Assembly (NCBI GenBank): GCA_001465935.1
Contig: LNKV01000058.1
Coordinates: 1-64,000 of the forward strand
Direction of reading: 5' to 3'
Length of the DNA: 64,000 nucleotides
Source: Clarireedia homoeocarpa
Taxonomy: Eukaryota; Ascomycota; Leotiomycetes; Helotiales; Rutstroemiaceae
In this document: in pieces, positions 1 to 9,689 of the stretch
How positions within the stretch are numbered: the stretch's first letter is position 1
Layout: each line of letters begins with the position of its first letter
Program-made: the position numbers and the translations under genes
The notes under the pieces: model-generated
The model's database searches: none
Seen by the model: the letters and a program-made list of their open reading frames with translations, nothing else
What the model was told of the DNA's origin: nothing

Positions 1-442
1 AATTGTCTCAATGCCTCCGCCTCGTTTCTGCCTGATGTCTTGATGCTGAGGTCTCCGCTCTTCAGTTGGTTAGCTGATGCTACACGGATCCTTTCGATAT
101 GTTCGTTTCTACTCTGTTCAATCGCGCGATCAATATGGTTCTGTAAGTTTCTAGGGCTCTTTGCTCGGAGACTTTCAATAGTAGCAGGGTCTGTGATTTT
201 CACGATAATCTCACGTTGCGCCTGAACGAATGATGAAGTCTGAGTAGATAATGTGATTGGTTTGCTAAGGGGCGCGGTATTGCTAGTCAATACCGACGCG
301 TATGAGGCCTTTGAGGACGGTATGGATTGAATAGCTTTTACAATATTGTTCGTTACTTTGGTATTATCGTTGATCCCCCCAGTGATATCGTTCGTTTCTT
401 GTATAAGCGCGGTCGTTGTTCTTCTCTCTTCAGCAGTGGCTT
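1..442. other. No supported gene
   Basis: Only short overlapping frames are open and none shows a recognisable domain or splice pattern. It is probably the 3' flank, or further degraded exons, of the minus-strand BTB-type gene that follows. Confidence 0.4.
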
Positions 443-864
443 TCACAAATTGATTGGTTTCCTGCTCAGTGTAGCAATCTGTTGGTGGGTGATTCTGTTT
501 TCCTGTATTCTTGCTGCTGTGGAGTGTGCTATATCTGCTGTCATTTTGAGATCGTTTTGGATACTTGCGAGGGTTTCCATAACTGCGCTCATATCCGGGG
601 TATTCTGGAGCTTGGTGATGAGGACACTCGTGGCTGCGATCATAGTCTTGACTACTGGCGTTGGCACTGGCTCGTTCTCGGTAGAGTCGATACAGACAAG
701 TGCTTTCCTGAGGTAATCGCTGAGGTCAGGAAACGTATCGCTAATCCAATGCTGTTCTAGCTGCTTTTCGAACTTCTTACACGAAAGTACCTTCAGTTCG
801 TCTATTCGAAACATGTCTGCAAGGGCAAACACTCGTGGGTGTTTGAGTAATTCGAGATCATCTC
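443..864 (-). pseudogene. BTB/POZ-type protein fragment
   Basis: On the minus strand the frame reads DLELLKHPRVFALADMF followed by RIDELKVLSCKKFE. This is the C-terminal signature of fungal BTB/POZ proteins, in which a conserved V-x-x-LADKY-like helix is followed by a short alpha-helical tail. About 135 residues are open down to a stop at 443. The frame is open slightly upstream of the first GTG at 832, then meets a TAA near 875. A 3' splice site (tatag) lies just inside, so an upstream exon may exist, but I could not find the N-terminal BTB core in the next few hundred bases. It is therefore either a 5'-truncated pseudogene or the last exon of a gene interrupted by the repeats to its right. 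BTB proteins usually act in protein-protein contacts or ubiquitin ligase complexes; no specific role can be assigned. Confidence 0.45.
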
Positions 865-1003
865 CTATACTATATTATGAGCTGTCGATGTAGAAAAGAA
901 TCTCTGAATCTCCCCAATCCAGCTGCGACAGTATCGAAGACCGGAATATCAATACCATCGTGAGAGCCTGGTTCGTCATGCTTATCAAGCATTCGGCGTA
1001 TCC

Positions 1004-1890
1004 TTATATTCTCGAGTCATTCGCGATGACAGCCTTGAACTGACATGCGGAGTCAATTCGTACTGTATAATCCGGCTCTGGATCCGTCCACTCTGGATGG
1101 TCGTCGGTCGAACTTGGATCTCTCGATGTAATGTCTGGTTCTTTCATAGTCATGATATTCTCACACCAGAATAAATCCCATACTATCAGTTGTTCTTTCG
1201 TCCCTACTCTCAATGTATCAAGGCCAGATGGCCATCTACCCGGATATATTTGTGGAATATCGCACACCTCTTCCGGCTCTGCATCAACATAAGTTTCAAC
1301 TTCCTTCCAACGAAAGATCTTTCCACAACCTTCCAGAGCTATAATAGACCCACCATCAGAATATATATCGTTATGTTCCTTCAGAGCTGAAGTATTATAT
1401 CCGGCTTTAGGTTTTAAAACTTTCCAAGGCTCACCATATAGCTCCTGCTTCTTCCAAAGTAGAATTTCAGGATCAAGTGCATTCTTGTAATCTGTATTCA
1501 TCTTCTGATTCATAGCAACTATCAAATAATCGCTTCCCATCTTCATTACAGATATATGCCATGAAGAGTAACTTTCTGGGATTATTGGGTTATGACCTAC
1601 TTCGTGATCTTCTTTGGTGATTGTTTGAGTTGTAAGTGTGACGATTCGCACCCGAATCGGCCACGCTGGCTGATGCCTTATGGCCTGATGCTCTAGGCTA
1701 CCTTACCGCCCGGCAGAAATCTCTTATATTAGCTAACTACTGAACCTACCTAGGTTCAGCACCTTAGTATTCTAAGAATGAAAATCACTTTCGTTACAGT
1801 AAGGTTGATTTTATAAGGGGTTATAGATGGTACAGTGCAATTATGATAATCATGAGATCCTAAAATATTAGAAAAGAGATTTCTAATAGT
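1004..1890 (-). pseudogene. Hypothetical gene disrupted by a solo LTR
   Basis: A minus-strand frame of about 210 codons (1651 to 1004) has acidic, tryptophan-rich, strand-like segments such as QLIVWDLFW and GSIIALEGCGKIFRW, suggestive of beta-propeller blades, but I do not recognise the family. The apparent start lies exactly where a solo LTR (1637-1798) is inserted. If the LTR and one 5-bp target copy are removed, the frame continues upstream in register through residues reading NCTVPSITPYKINL before entering A+T-rich sequence that ends at the left border of the 1982-8704 element. The gene was therefore longer and was broken by the LTR insertion. The true 5' exon is not identified. Confidence 0.5.
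1637..1798 (+). repeat. Solo LTR, family 1 (TSD GTAAG)
   Basis: A 162-bp unit starts TGTGACGATTCG and ends CGTTACA. It is flanked on both sides by the 5-bp direct repeat GTAAG (1632-1636 and 1799-1803). TG...CA ends with a 5-bp target duplication are diagnostic of an LTR left by recombination between the two LTRs of a retrotransposon. A second copy of the family lies in reverse orientation at 27204-27354, and a divergent relative at 53354-53524. It interrupts the minus-strand gene at 1004-1890. Confidence 0.85.
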
Positions 1891-1981
1891 AAAGATAAAG
1901 ATCTTTATTCTTATAATAATATAATAAATAAGATTAATAATAATAAGATTATATAGAAGATTGAATAATAGAAAACTGATA

Positions 1982-2047
1982 CAGTAGACTTCGAAATCGG
2001 CTTCAGTTCGGAACACTGAATGATTTTTATTTCTGACCCACATTTTA
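1982..2047 (+). repeat. Left TIR of the NLR-carrying element
   Basis: It begins CAGTAGACTTCGAAATCGGC immediately after the TA at 1980-1981 and is mirrored by 8639-8704. A further related motif, GAGCCGATTTCGGC, lies at about 2150 and may be a subterminal transposase-binding repeat. Confidence 0.85.
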
Positions 2048-2472
2048 TAAGCACTAGCTCTATGTAGCTAGTCTGCTTATATACCCTTGCATTCGCTTAT
2101 CTCCCTGCAGTGCAGTATTACATGTGATTGAAGTCTTCTGTCTGAGTTGAGCCGATTTCGGCAGTAAAACTCGAAACTAGATTCCTGCCTAAAAATTAAG
2201 AGCTTAATCACATGTCATTTGCTCAATATATAGTAATTCGTGCTTTTTCTAGAAGATGCTAGAAATTGAGTGGCAATCATAGGACACTATAAAAGCATAT
2301 GTTCCCCTTAACCCTCTTTGAAAAAGAGATATAATGAAATATATTATATATTATACCGTATTTGCAAACCTGCTAATGTTTTCTAAGAATGTTAACAAGG
2401 AGATGATATAAAGTCTACTCTACTACTGCCAGTACATCCCCTTAGCTTCTATATTTGCTAGCTTTGTTATAT
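2048..2472. other. 3' flank of NLR gene inside the element
   Basis: This is A+T-rich sequence between the left TIR and the NLR stop codon. A short segment, TTCGCTTATCTCC, at about 2092 is also found inside the right end near 8595 in inverted orientation, so terminal similarity extends beyond the 66-bp core. No ORF is supported. Confidence 0.4.
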
Positions 2473-5400
2473 TTAGCTCAGTGTCTCCTGGTATAGCAGC
2501 TCGGCTGCATCGTATTTGCCTTGCCTCTGGAAGAGAAGTGCGAGATTGTTCATGCTTGTGAGAGTATCAGGGTGTTCTTTGCCGAGGACTTTCTCTCTAA
2601 GTTGTAGCGTCTCGCGGTAGAGCGGCTCGGCTGCATCGTATTTGCCTTGCCTCTGGAAGAGAAGTGCGAGATTGTTCATGCTTGTGAGAGTATTAGGGTG
2701 TTCTTTGCCGAGGACTTTCTCTGTAAGCTGTAGCGTCTCGCGGTAGAGCGGCTCGGCTGCATCGTATTTGCCTTGGCTCTGGAAGAGAAATGCGAGATTG
2801 TTCATGCTTCCGAAAGTATCAGGGTGTTCTTTGCCGAGGACTTTCTCTCTAAGTTGTAGCGTCTCGCGGTAGAGCGGCTCGGCTGCATCGTATTTGCCTT
2901 GCCTCTGGAAGACAAGTGCGAGATTGTTCATACTTGTGAGAGTATTAGGGTGTTCTTTGCCAAGAACCTTTGTTCTTCCCTTTAAGGTATGTCGATACAT
3001 CTGTTGAGACAAATCATATTGACCGTGTGCGAGAAAGAAAGCACCGAATTCGAATGTAGCATCTAACAACTCAGTCTCTTCGAGGTTATCTCTAAGAACT
3101 GTGTAATCATTCTCGTTTTGAAGGACTGCCTCTAAGTGGGATAATAATGTTTGCTTCGTTTTGAGTTTCATGTTATTAACACTCTGAAATTTGAAGAAGG
3201 CTGAAAGTACCAGAATCGCTTCCCGAGTATATGCCCGACGAGCATTCAAGTCAACTCGTAACTTTACCCAATCTTGAATAAGAGGGTGTAGGGAGAATGT
3301 CGTCTCATCCTTTCCGATATGTAGGTTTTGAAGTAGCGAGAGATTTTGGAATTCTTTGAGTATATCCTGAGCTTCGTACTTGTCCCAAACGCCACCGCGT
3401 AGACAGGATACTAGCCAGTCAATATGTCTAGAGCTATAGCATCTGAAAAGTTCATCAGGCACTTCTTTACCGTCGAGAAATCCTGCGAGAGTAAGAAGAT
3501 GGTCTTTGTCTTTGCGAGCATCAGGGCTTCCGCTAATCAATTCAATGGATAATTCCCAAGTTGTGAACACAGACAGCTTGGTTTCGACCTCTGTATCTGT
3601 CTTCAACTTTCGTTTATAATCCCAAAGCTCAGGCACCTCGTTGAGCACCCTCTCTTTTCGCTCAGTGTAGTGCGTCATATATAGATTGAGATCCAAGCCA
3701 CGTGCTAGAATATAAGCTCCGGCTTGGTCAATGGCAAGCGCATGATATCCAAGCCTCTTGACGATGTTTGCCCCTTCTTGACGATTTGTACTAGTCTTCT
3801 CAGCCTGGCTTCTCTCAAGCAAGAGCTGTAATGCCTCTTCGTTCGACATAGTCGTCACTTCGATGTAGAAGCCCAAGCTCTTCGCTACAGTATGGCGACT
3901 TGTGAAGAGAATTGAACCGTAGCGGCCCTGTGGGAAATATTCCTTTATACTCGTGTTGCCAAATGAGCTTGGATCATCAAAGTTATCAAAGACGAGTAGC
4001 CAGCGGAACTTCCATGCCTCTATCGTGTCAAGAACAAATCGAATGTTTCCTTTGTCGTCTGCGATGTCGAAATTTGGTTTTGATAACTTGTTTGCGATGT
4101 TGGTGAAAGACTGTGCTATGCTCATGGGAGAACTAGCATCTAACCAAAGTATCGTAGAAAACCACTTCTCGTTCTGGCCCTGTCGACAGTATTCCAGTGC
4201 AAGTTGGGATTTGCCACATCCGCCCATACCAAGCAAAACAACGACCGTTGGTACTGTCTTATCTGGAGGCTTCTGGAATCGTTGATGGATAGCGCTAAAG
4301 GGATCCTTTCGAGTGACATAATATAGTACCTGTTGTGTTGGATATAGAAAGTAGTGATGAGTATTGAAAAGAGCTGCAACTGCTCCATCTGTTTCATGAT
4401 TAATATATATAAAATGAAGCGTCTCTTGCTATATACCTAACTGGCCTAGAGGGTACACCTGCTGGGACTTCCCTACTAATGCATCTACAATCACATCTAT
4501 CCTTCTGCTGACCGCATTGTCACTCAAATATGCCATAGTATGTTGTTTGACCTCCCCAAGCTTTTCCCACTCCTCGAGAGAGACCTCCTCAAGTCCTCTC
4601 TCCACATTCAGCCGGTGGTAGAGGCCAGGACAGTTTTGGAATCGAGCTTCCATTGCCGACGCTTCAGCTTCGGTGTCGGTAACCATGTCCGCTAAAACCT
4701 GGATGAGTTCCAACGGCAGTACTCTTTGAAACAGACCCGGGGCTTTAAAACCAGCAACCTTTGGCTTTCCTGTCCCGATACTGACAATACAACTGACCAT
4801 TCTCTCAGGGCCAAATTCCTTTCCCGCTTCTTCGACAAGGTACCGCACAGGATTGTTGCATCCTATTCCTGCATCGATGAACTCCTCTTGTAGACCTGGA
4901 TCTCCAATGTCAATCCGCTTGAAGAATCTAGGAGCAGCTGATGTCGCACGCGCAGCTTCCCAGATAGTACAGTTATAACCTGGATTTTTATCTGCCGACC
5001 ATGTTCGGAATAATCTCGGTTGCTTGTTAATGTGGATCGCTGGGACTGCGCAAACGAATCTAAGAGCTTTGATGTTATTTAGCGCTAAGATAGTTCCTTA
5101 GAGACTTACGTCTTGCATGACGATCTATTGAATATAAACATCTTCTCATCTGTATGACCTCTGCCTAACTTTTCCTCGACAACATCTTTGATAGCCTTTT
5201 CTAAACTCGAGGCTTTGAAGCACCCGTCCTTTCCTCGAGATTTCTTGTCGGAGAAGACTTTTTTGGCTAAGAGTCGGTACTTGTCGATAGCTTCGGGAAC
5301 AGACAAGCGGAGGCGACCGAGAAGTAGAGCAATAAGCCTATGCAACGTTAGAAAGAGTTGTAACACTCACTTGAACATTATACTTACCCACCAGTACTTG

Positions 5401-5626
5401 TACCGCAGATCATATCAAAGTAGTCTGCCGGAAGTAGTGTTGGCAGATTCTGCGACCGGCCTACACGATGCATGATTTCCTCTAGGATTACTAGCTCCGA
5501 GATGCCTCTAATACCCCCGCCATCTGAACTGTTATTAGTAGGGATAGATGTATAGAATAGTGACTATTTACCTAAAGATAGAAGACGTAACGGGCGATTC
5601 GATGATTCTCCTGTGGCTGGTTCCAT
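2473..5626 (-). CDS. Patatin-NB-ARC-TPR NLR-type receptor (985 aa, 5 exons)
   Basis: This is an NLR/STAND protein of the fungal patatin class, probably a non-self or stress sensor whose TPR region receives a signal and whose phospholipase domain acts on lipids. Exons on the minus strand are 5626-5572, 5523-5388, 5337-5110, 5059-4437 and 4388-2473; all four introns are 48-50 nt with GT-AG ends and keep frame. The patatin domain spans residues 15-300: DGGGIRG oxyanion loop at 19-25, nucleophile Ser61 in GTSTG, and catalytic Asp202 in DAG (usually DGG). The NB-ARC domain follows: Walker A GMGGCGKS at 401-408, Walker B-like LLVFDN at about 478-483, GSILFTSRH at about 505, and an LGYHALAIDQAGAY helix at about 560. 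From about 800 to the end are 42-residue TPR units (TPR_10/12 type), nearly identical; the last is cut short by the stop after YQETLS. It is divergent from the transposase, with 233 bp between start codons. Confidence 0.85.
2487..2995 (-). repeat. Near-identical 126-bp TPR-coding tandem repeats
   Basis: About four copies of a 126-bp unit encode 42-residue TPRs with the consensus core LGKEHPDTLTSMNNLALLFQ. Copies differ at only a few bases, for example gagagtatcagg versus gagagtattagg. This implies recent duplication or gene conversion, as known for repeat domains of fungal NLR genes. The array ends abruptly with a partial unit at the stop codon. Confidence 0.9.
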
Positions 5627-5859
5627 ATTCACGAGATTAGATTTTGAGAAGGCTTAAATTATTTGCTAGTAGTCAGAGAACCGTAATTCCTAAAGTTATG
5701 GTGTTTTCGACTGCTGCCTTCGCTGGATATTACCTATCATATCAAGGTCGACGTCGATTTCTCCGCGTTTCAGCCTTAACGCCTCAGGCATATAACACCT
5801 ATCCCTTCGACAAGAGCACGTCCATGAAGAGGTTCTTGCTCGCAGTAATCACTCCCAGA
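5627..5859. promoter_or_regulatory. Divergent intergenic region, NLR gene and transposase
   Basis: The 233 bp separate the NLR start (5626, minus) from the transposase start (5860, plus), so the two genes probably share a bidirectional promoter region. The transposase frame is open through most of it, but MAPNLAES at 5860 matches the N-terminus of the related copies and is the preferred start. No clear TATA box or operator was seen. Confidence 0.4.
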
Positions 5860-6840
5860 ATGGCGCCGAATCTCGCAGAGTCACAGCACGCGCAAATTCG
5901 CGATATGATTCTGAGTAACCATCCTCCTGCTAAAATAGCTAACGTTGTAGGTTGCAGTGAGCGCTCCGTGTTTGCGATACAGTCAAACCTTCGCCATTTT
6001 GGCTCCACGAAAGCCCCTTCGAATGGTGTCGGACGGCCCCGAAGCATTACACCTCCGATGTTAGATGCTCTGTGCGAATACTTGCTCGAGAAGCCTGATC
6101 TATACCGGGACGAGATGGTGCTATTTGTGCTAGATGAGTTCAATACGTACGTAACACCTTCCAGCATAGGGAGAGCGCTGAAATCCCGCGGTTGGACTAA
6201 AAAAACAATTCGCCGCATAGCAAAGGGAAGAAATGCTGATCTGCGAGATTTGTATATGTATAATTCGTGGGATTCGGGCTTCCGCTCGTATCATTATGTG
6301 TTCGTGGATGAATCTGGCTGTGATAAACGGAGTGGGTTCAGACGGATGGGGTGGTCTCCCCTGGGTGTGACTCCGATCCAAATTGCCCGATTCCAACGTG
6401 AGCAGCGATATCAGATATTACCCGCATATACACAGGATGGCATTATCCTCGCGCGCGTCTTCCGGGGATCTACAGACAGCACTGTCTTTGAGGATTTCAT
6501 CGAGCAGCTTCTTCCCTTGTGTGGTAGATGGCCAGAGCCGAAGTCGGTTCTTGTTATGGACAATGCATCTATCCATCACACAGAGCGGATCGAGCAGATG
6601 TGTCGTGATGCTGGTGTGAAGCTGGTATATCTGCCGACATATTCACCTGATCTTAATCCAATCGAAGAGTTCTTCGCTGAGTTGAAAGCTTTTATCAAAC
6701 GAAGCTGGCACATTTATGAGGAGAATCCGGAGCAAGGGTTTGATAGCTTTTTGGAATGGTGCATTGACGTAGTTGGTAGAAAGAAGGACAGTGCTAGAGG
6801 TCATTTTAGGCATGCAGGATTGATTATTGAAGAGCCATAG
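5860..6840 (+). CDS. Tc1-like DD34E transposase (326 aa)
   Basis: This is a cut-and-paste transposase of the Tc1/mariner superfamily acting in the nucleus on the TIRs at 1982 and 8704. The N-terminal half is a bipartite helix-turn-helix region (MAPNLAESQHAQIRDMILSN onward, then a GRPRSITP linker). The catalytic domain shows the first Asp in YVFVDESGCDK-type context, the second in VLVMDNASIHHT and the Glu in SPDLNPIEEFFAELK. There are 34 residues between the second Asp and the Glu, giving a DD34E triad. The frame is intact over the length usual for the family (about 330-350 aa). The start at MAPN is chosen because the copies at 49055 and 19781 begin with the same residues; the upstream open frame is longer but unlike them. 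It is convergent with the accessory ORF (88 bp between stops). Confidence 0.88.
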   Translation: MAPNLAESQHAQIRDMILSNHPPAKIANVVGCSERSVFAIQSNLRHFGSTKAPSNGVGRPRSITPPMLDALCEYLLEKPDLYRDEMVLFVLDEFNTYVTPSSIGRALKSRGWTKKTIRRIAKGRNADLRDLYMYNSWDSGFRSYHYVFVDESGCDKRSGFRRMGWSPLGVTPIQIARFQREQRYQILPAYTQDGIILARVFRGSTDSTVFEDFIEQLLPLCGRWPEPKSVLVMDNASIHHTERIEQMCRDAGVKLVYLPTYSPDLNPIEEFFAELKAFIKRSWHIYEENPEQGFDSFLEWCIDVVGRKKDSARGHFRHAGLIIEEP

Positions 6841-6927
6841 CTTGGCATATTTTAACAGAATAGTTTTCAAATGCAAACTCCTAATAACCAGACTACAGTA
6901 CTTGCAATATATATCATTTCATTTTAG

Positions 6928-8199
6928 TTATTCCTCAGTTCTACGTCGCTTGATGTTCTCGAACCAGTAGTCGATGTCACTTACAACCCGCTCTGCAGTC
7001 CCTCTTTTGACGCCTTCGTCAATCAAAAACTTGGGATTTGGATTCCGGCGGATCAGGTTCAAATCTATACCTTGCTCTATCATCACATCGCAAGCCCTTT
7101 TACAGTCTTCCTTCAGTGCTGTCTTCTTGACTCTCGATTGCTGCCAAGTACAGTATTCCTCTACTTGTTCATCTAAGAAGCCGGGGATATTGAGACGATC
7201 AGTTGGAGTATGTCTTGAAAGCATGTCTGGAACCGGGGTTCCATCTATAGACGCCAGGTGAGATGTTGGATCAGATGGTGAGGGCAGCATATTTGTAATA
7301 TGAATGGCAGGGAGGGGAGCTGCAGACGTCCCAGAAGCCTTTTGATGCCTCTCGAGCGACTTCTGCTCCTCTACATATAGTTCCTCACGAACATTTTCGG
7401 GTACATCATCATGTGTTTCCAATGTATGACCCTCTTGTACCCACATGATGAGGCTCTTTAGGTGGCGCGTGTTCAGCGGGTAATGCTTTTTACCAAAAGG
7501 GTCAACCCAGCAGTAAAGTCCCTTCTTACACGGAGGGCCAGGGCAACGCATGGTATTGTATACCTTCCGCCAAACGGATGGATGTCCGGAAGATGCCTGT
7601 TCTGCATCCACCTGCAGAGCTCCTTCGGCTAGCATCTGCTGAGTTGTGGATGTAAAGCCTCTTTTGGCTGGCCTCCCTAATAAGGTAGTCGATGACTGAC
7701 TAACGTCTACGTAGTTGAATGAGAGTTTTAGTGTCAGTTTCTTACCTGTGCGGTAAAACTTGCCCCACGCGACAAGTTGTTTTTCTATAACTGTCCAGTC
7801 AATACTAGTGTCAGCAAAGCGTTTTACAAGGTCATCTTCTTTGCGCTGCGTAACCGAAACCACAATGTTTGTGTCCTCAGACCTGACTGGTTTGTCTTTT
7901 TTTTCGCGCCAATAATTGTCAATCTTTGGTTGGATGAGGTGTTGGCAGAAGGCAGAAGGCGCCAGAACTGTATCTTGCACCGTGTCTGGCCCCACTACTG
8001 CCCTCTTGTTCCGTGTAACCTTCCACACGATTGAGTAATGTATATAAATATCATCATCGTATGTCTCCTCACTATCCCAGTCTGGAAACTGGCACAGTTT
8101 AAGATCGTTCATCTGTGTCTGCTGCTGACTGATGTCATCGTATGGATTCCACTGCTCGTATGAATCGAAGGAGTCGTGGGAAGGAGTCGGGCTACTCAT
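6928..8199 (-). CDS. Element accessory ORF, unknown function (423 aa)
   Basis: I do not recognise a named domain. The protein is intact and has an acidic N-terminus, a region reading DTNIVVSVTQR and WTVIEKQLVAWGKFYRTGKK, and a Cys/Trp-rich centre with MRCPGPPCKKGLYCW and GKKHYPLNTRHLKSLIMWV. A linker is rich in Ser/Pro, and a basic helical C-terminus ends in KRRRTEE. The spaced Cys and His residues (CPGPPC, then C, then H) could bind zinc, and the arginine-rich tail suggests nuclear localisation, so a DNA-binding or transposase-partner role is possible but only inferred. A clear homologue, 46710-48001, sits beside a homologous transposase with the same convergent polarity. This is the main evidence that the ORF belongs to the transposon rather than to the host. 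Confidence 0.75.
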   Translation of the reverse strand: MSSPTPSHDSFDSYEQWNPYDDISQQQTQMNDLKLCQFPDWDSEETYDDDIYIHYSIVWKVTRNKRAVVGPDTVQDTVLAPSAFCQHLIQPKIDNYWREKKDKPVRSEDTNIVVSVTQRKEDDLVKRFADTSIDWTVIEKQLVAWGKFYRTGKKLTLKLSFNYVDVSQSSTTLLGRPAKRGFTSTTQQMLAEGALQVDAEQASSGHPSVWRKVYNTMRCPGPPCKKGLYCWVDPFGKKHYPLNTRHLKSLIMWVQEGHTLETHDDVPENVREELYVEEQKSLERHQKASGTSAAPLPAIHITNMLPSPSDPTSHLASIDGTPVPDMLSRHTPTDRLNIPGFLDEQVEEYCTWQQSRVKKTALKEDCKRACDVMIEQGIDLNLIRRNPNPKFLIDEGVKRGTAERVVSDIDYWFENIKRRRTEE

Positions 8200-8638
8200 C
8201 GTTGCCTTTCGGACGACCGCGTTCTAGAGTTAGGGGGATCCTGATGGTCCAAGCCTGTGTCATCATAAGTAGGTAGTTGGAATTTCATCTTTGCAGACCA
8301 TAACTTGCCAATAAAATCTAACCCTAATCCAATTGGTTCAAATAATGTCTAAGGGAGAAATTCTCAGAGTCAATAGTATGACAGCACTGTTAGGGGTAGT
8401 AGAACTACGAAGTAGTATCTAGGGAGATGATAATTTCTAGAGGATACAATTCAAAGCCAGACTTCTAGAACGTTCTGTAAGGCCTAAATAAATCTTCAGG
8501 CAGACATCTTTACTCTCACGTGTGCAGAAATAACGCCGATGACCGGCAACTGGAAAACTATTAGTCAGATCACGAGAAACACGGAGATAAGCGAAGGTGG
8601 GGCTGAAGATACCACTAGTCGTAGAGGGTTAGTACCGC
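8200..8638. other. Subterminal region upstream of accessory ORF
   Basis: It carries the promoter side of the minus-strand accessory gene. No ORF with support was seen. The right TIR (8639-8704) follows, ending CTACTG then TA. Confidence 0.4.
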
Positions 8639-8704
8639 ATAAAATGTGGGTCAAAAATAAAAACGTTCAGTGTTCGGAACTGAAGCCGATTTCGAACTCT
8701 ACTG
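8639..8704 (-). repeat. Right TIR of the NLR-carrying element
   Basis: The reverse complement begins CAGTAGAGTTCGAAATCGGC and matches the left TIR with about five differences over 66 bp. It is followed by TA at 8705-8706. Confidence 0.85.
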
Positions 8705-8954
8705 TAATAAGTTTATTTTTACTATCAAAGTATCCACACCCAAAAAACTATAATGTTTATAATCTTTTGTGACGTTAAAATCAATTTAATTATGTAATAA
8801 GAAAATAGTATGATTTTTAAACTAGTTACATATAGCGCTGATATCGCTGTCTGGTAGTAGAATTAAAATCTATATTATCAGTCGCATTTTTACTAACGCT
8901 CGACGCATTTTCAATGACTCTCAAAATACTGGTGAGAATATTCAATGCTTGCCC

Positions 8955-9599
8955 CTACGCCTCGGCATTTCTTGAGAACTGGTTGAAGTGATCTGCAGGA
9001 TTGATAGCGAATACCATCTTTTTACTGCAGTGACTTGGCGGACCGAGTTGCTTGCTGCATAAAGTATTAACACTTGCCAAACAATATTTGGACATGAATT
9101 ACCAATAAAATCATAGTGGTGTCGATACATTGATTTGATAATCAACAACAAACTTCCCACTAATATTAAGAGGATTAAATTGATTCAACCCGGTATCAAA
9201 GGCTCCATTGTACGTGCAAGGAGAGGTCAGGTCTGATTGTGTCACTGAGTGATTTCGTCCCAAGAAATTAAAACGTACAGTGTCCCCAATAGATGCGTTG
9301 ACTTGGCTGGGACTGTAAGCAAAACCATCGCCAGCACCTACGTCTACCAAGTGAGTGGCCTTTGCTTGCGCGATAATAGTGGGATTGGAAGAAGTCGTAA
9401 ATATTGAAGTTACTGTTGAGCTTGTCGAGTGAATGCTGGTTGAGATAGAATCCGAGCATACTAATATCACTGGTTGACTATCGACGACCTCAACAACAAT
9501 CACGACGAATGAAACATTAATTATTTGCAGACCCCTGTAAATGATCTTGTGTTGTGAAGTCGCAGGGTGGATCACTTTACCACTACGCCACAGTCCCAC
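8955..9599 (-). pseudogene. Secreted cupredoxin (plastocyanin-like) pseudogene with RIP-like stops
   Basis: The minus strand encodes a Ser/Thr-rich linker followed by a fungal extracellular cupredoxin domain. HLVDVGAGDGFAYSPSQVNA, GDTVRFNFLGRNHSVTQSD and an NQFNPLNISGKFVVDYQI segment are typical. Splicing a 48-nt intron (9102-9055, GT-AG) restores the copper-site segment FYCKQLGPPSHCSKKMVFAI. The frame is broken: the expected Trp before FYC is TGA (9113-9111), and a TAG follows NAEA at 8957-8955. TGG to TGA and CAG to TAG are the G-to-A and C-to-T changes made by repeat-induced point mutation, and the gene abuts the A+T-rich tract. A signal peptide is not evident in the open part of the N-terminus. 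Family members bind copper or are cell-wall associated; this copy is probably inactive. Confidence 0.7.
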
Positions 9600-9689
9600 A
9601 AAAGGGTACGCGATGATAAGTGCGACAGAACTTATCGTGATCCACTATATAAACAATGTACACTGGTGGCCAGCTCCACGCAGTCATAA

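Larger units (their letters stand above)
1982..8704. mobile_element. 6.7 kb TA-flanked Tc1/mariner-type element carrying an NLR gene
   Basis: The two ends are inverted copies of each other over about 66 bp with roughly five mismatches. Both begin CAGTAGA and share TTCGAAATCGGCTTCAGTTC and TGACCCACATTTTAT. Each end is directly flanked by TA (1980-1981 and 8705-8706), the target duplication of the Tc1/mariner/pogo superfamily. The element contains, left to right, a minus-strand patatin-NB-ARC-TPR gene, a plus-strand DD34E transposase and a convergent minus-strand 423-aa ORF. All three reading frames appear intact, so it could be autonomous. A diverged copy of the terminal repeat and of the two right-hand genes occurs at 42722-49332. 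I found no inner inverted repeats bounding the NLR gene, so it looks like cargo of this element rather than a separate nested insertion, but that is inference. Confidence 0.75.

Noticed and set aside
40..760. Plus-strand ORFs overlapping the BTB fragment
   Set aside because: They are shadows of the minus-strand frame, hydrophobic and without motifs.
4140..4397. 85-codon minus ORF upstream of the NLR P-loop
   Set aside because: It is an alternative frame across an intron; splicing 4436-4389 gives a continuous frame DGAVAALFNTHHYFLYP into the NB-ARC domain.
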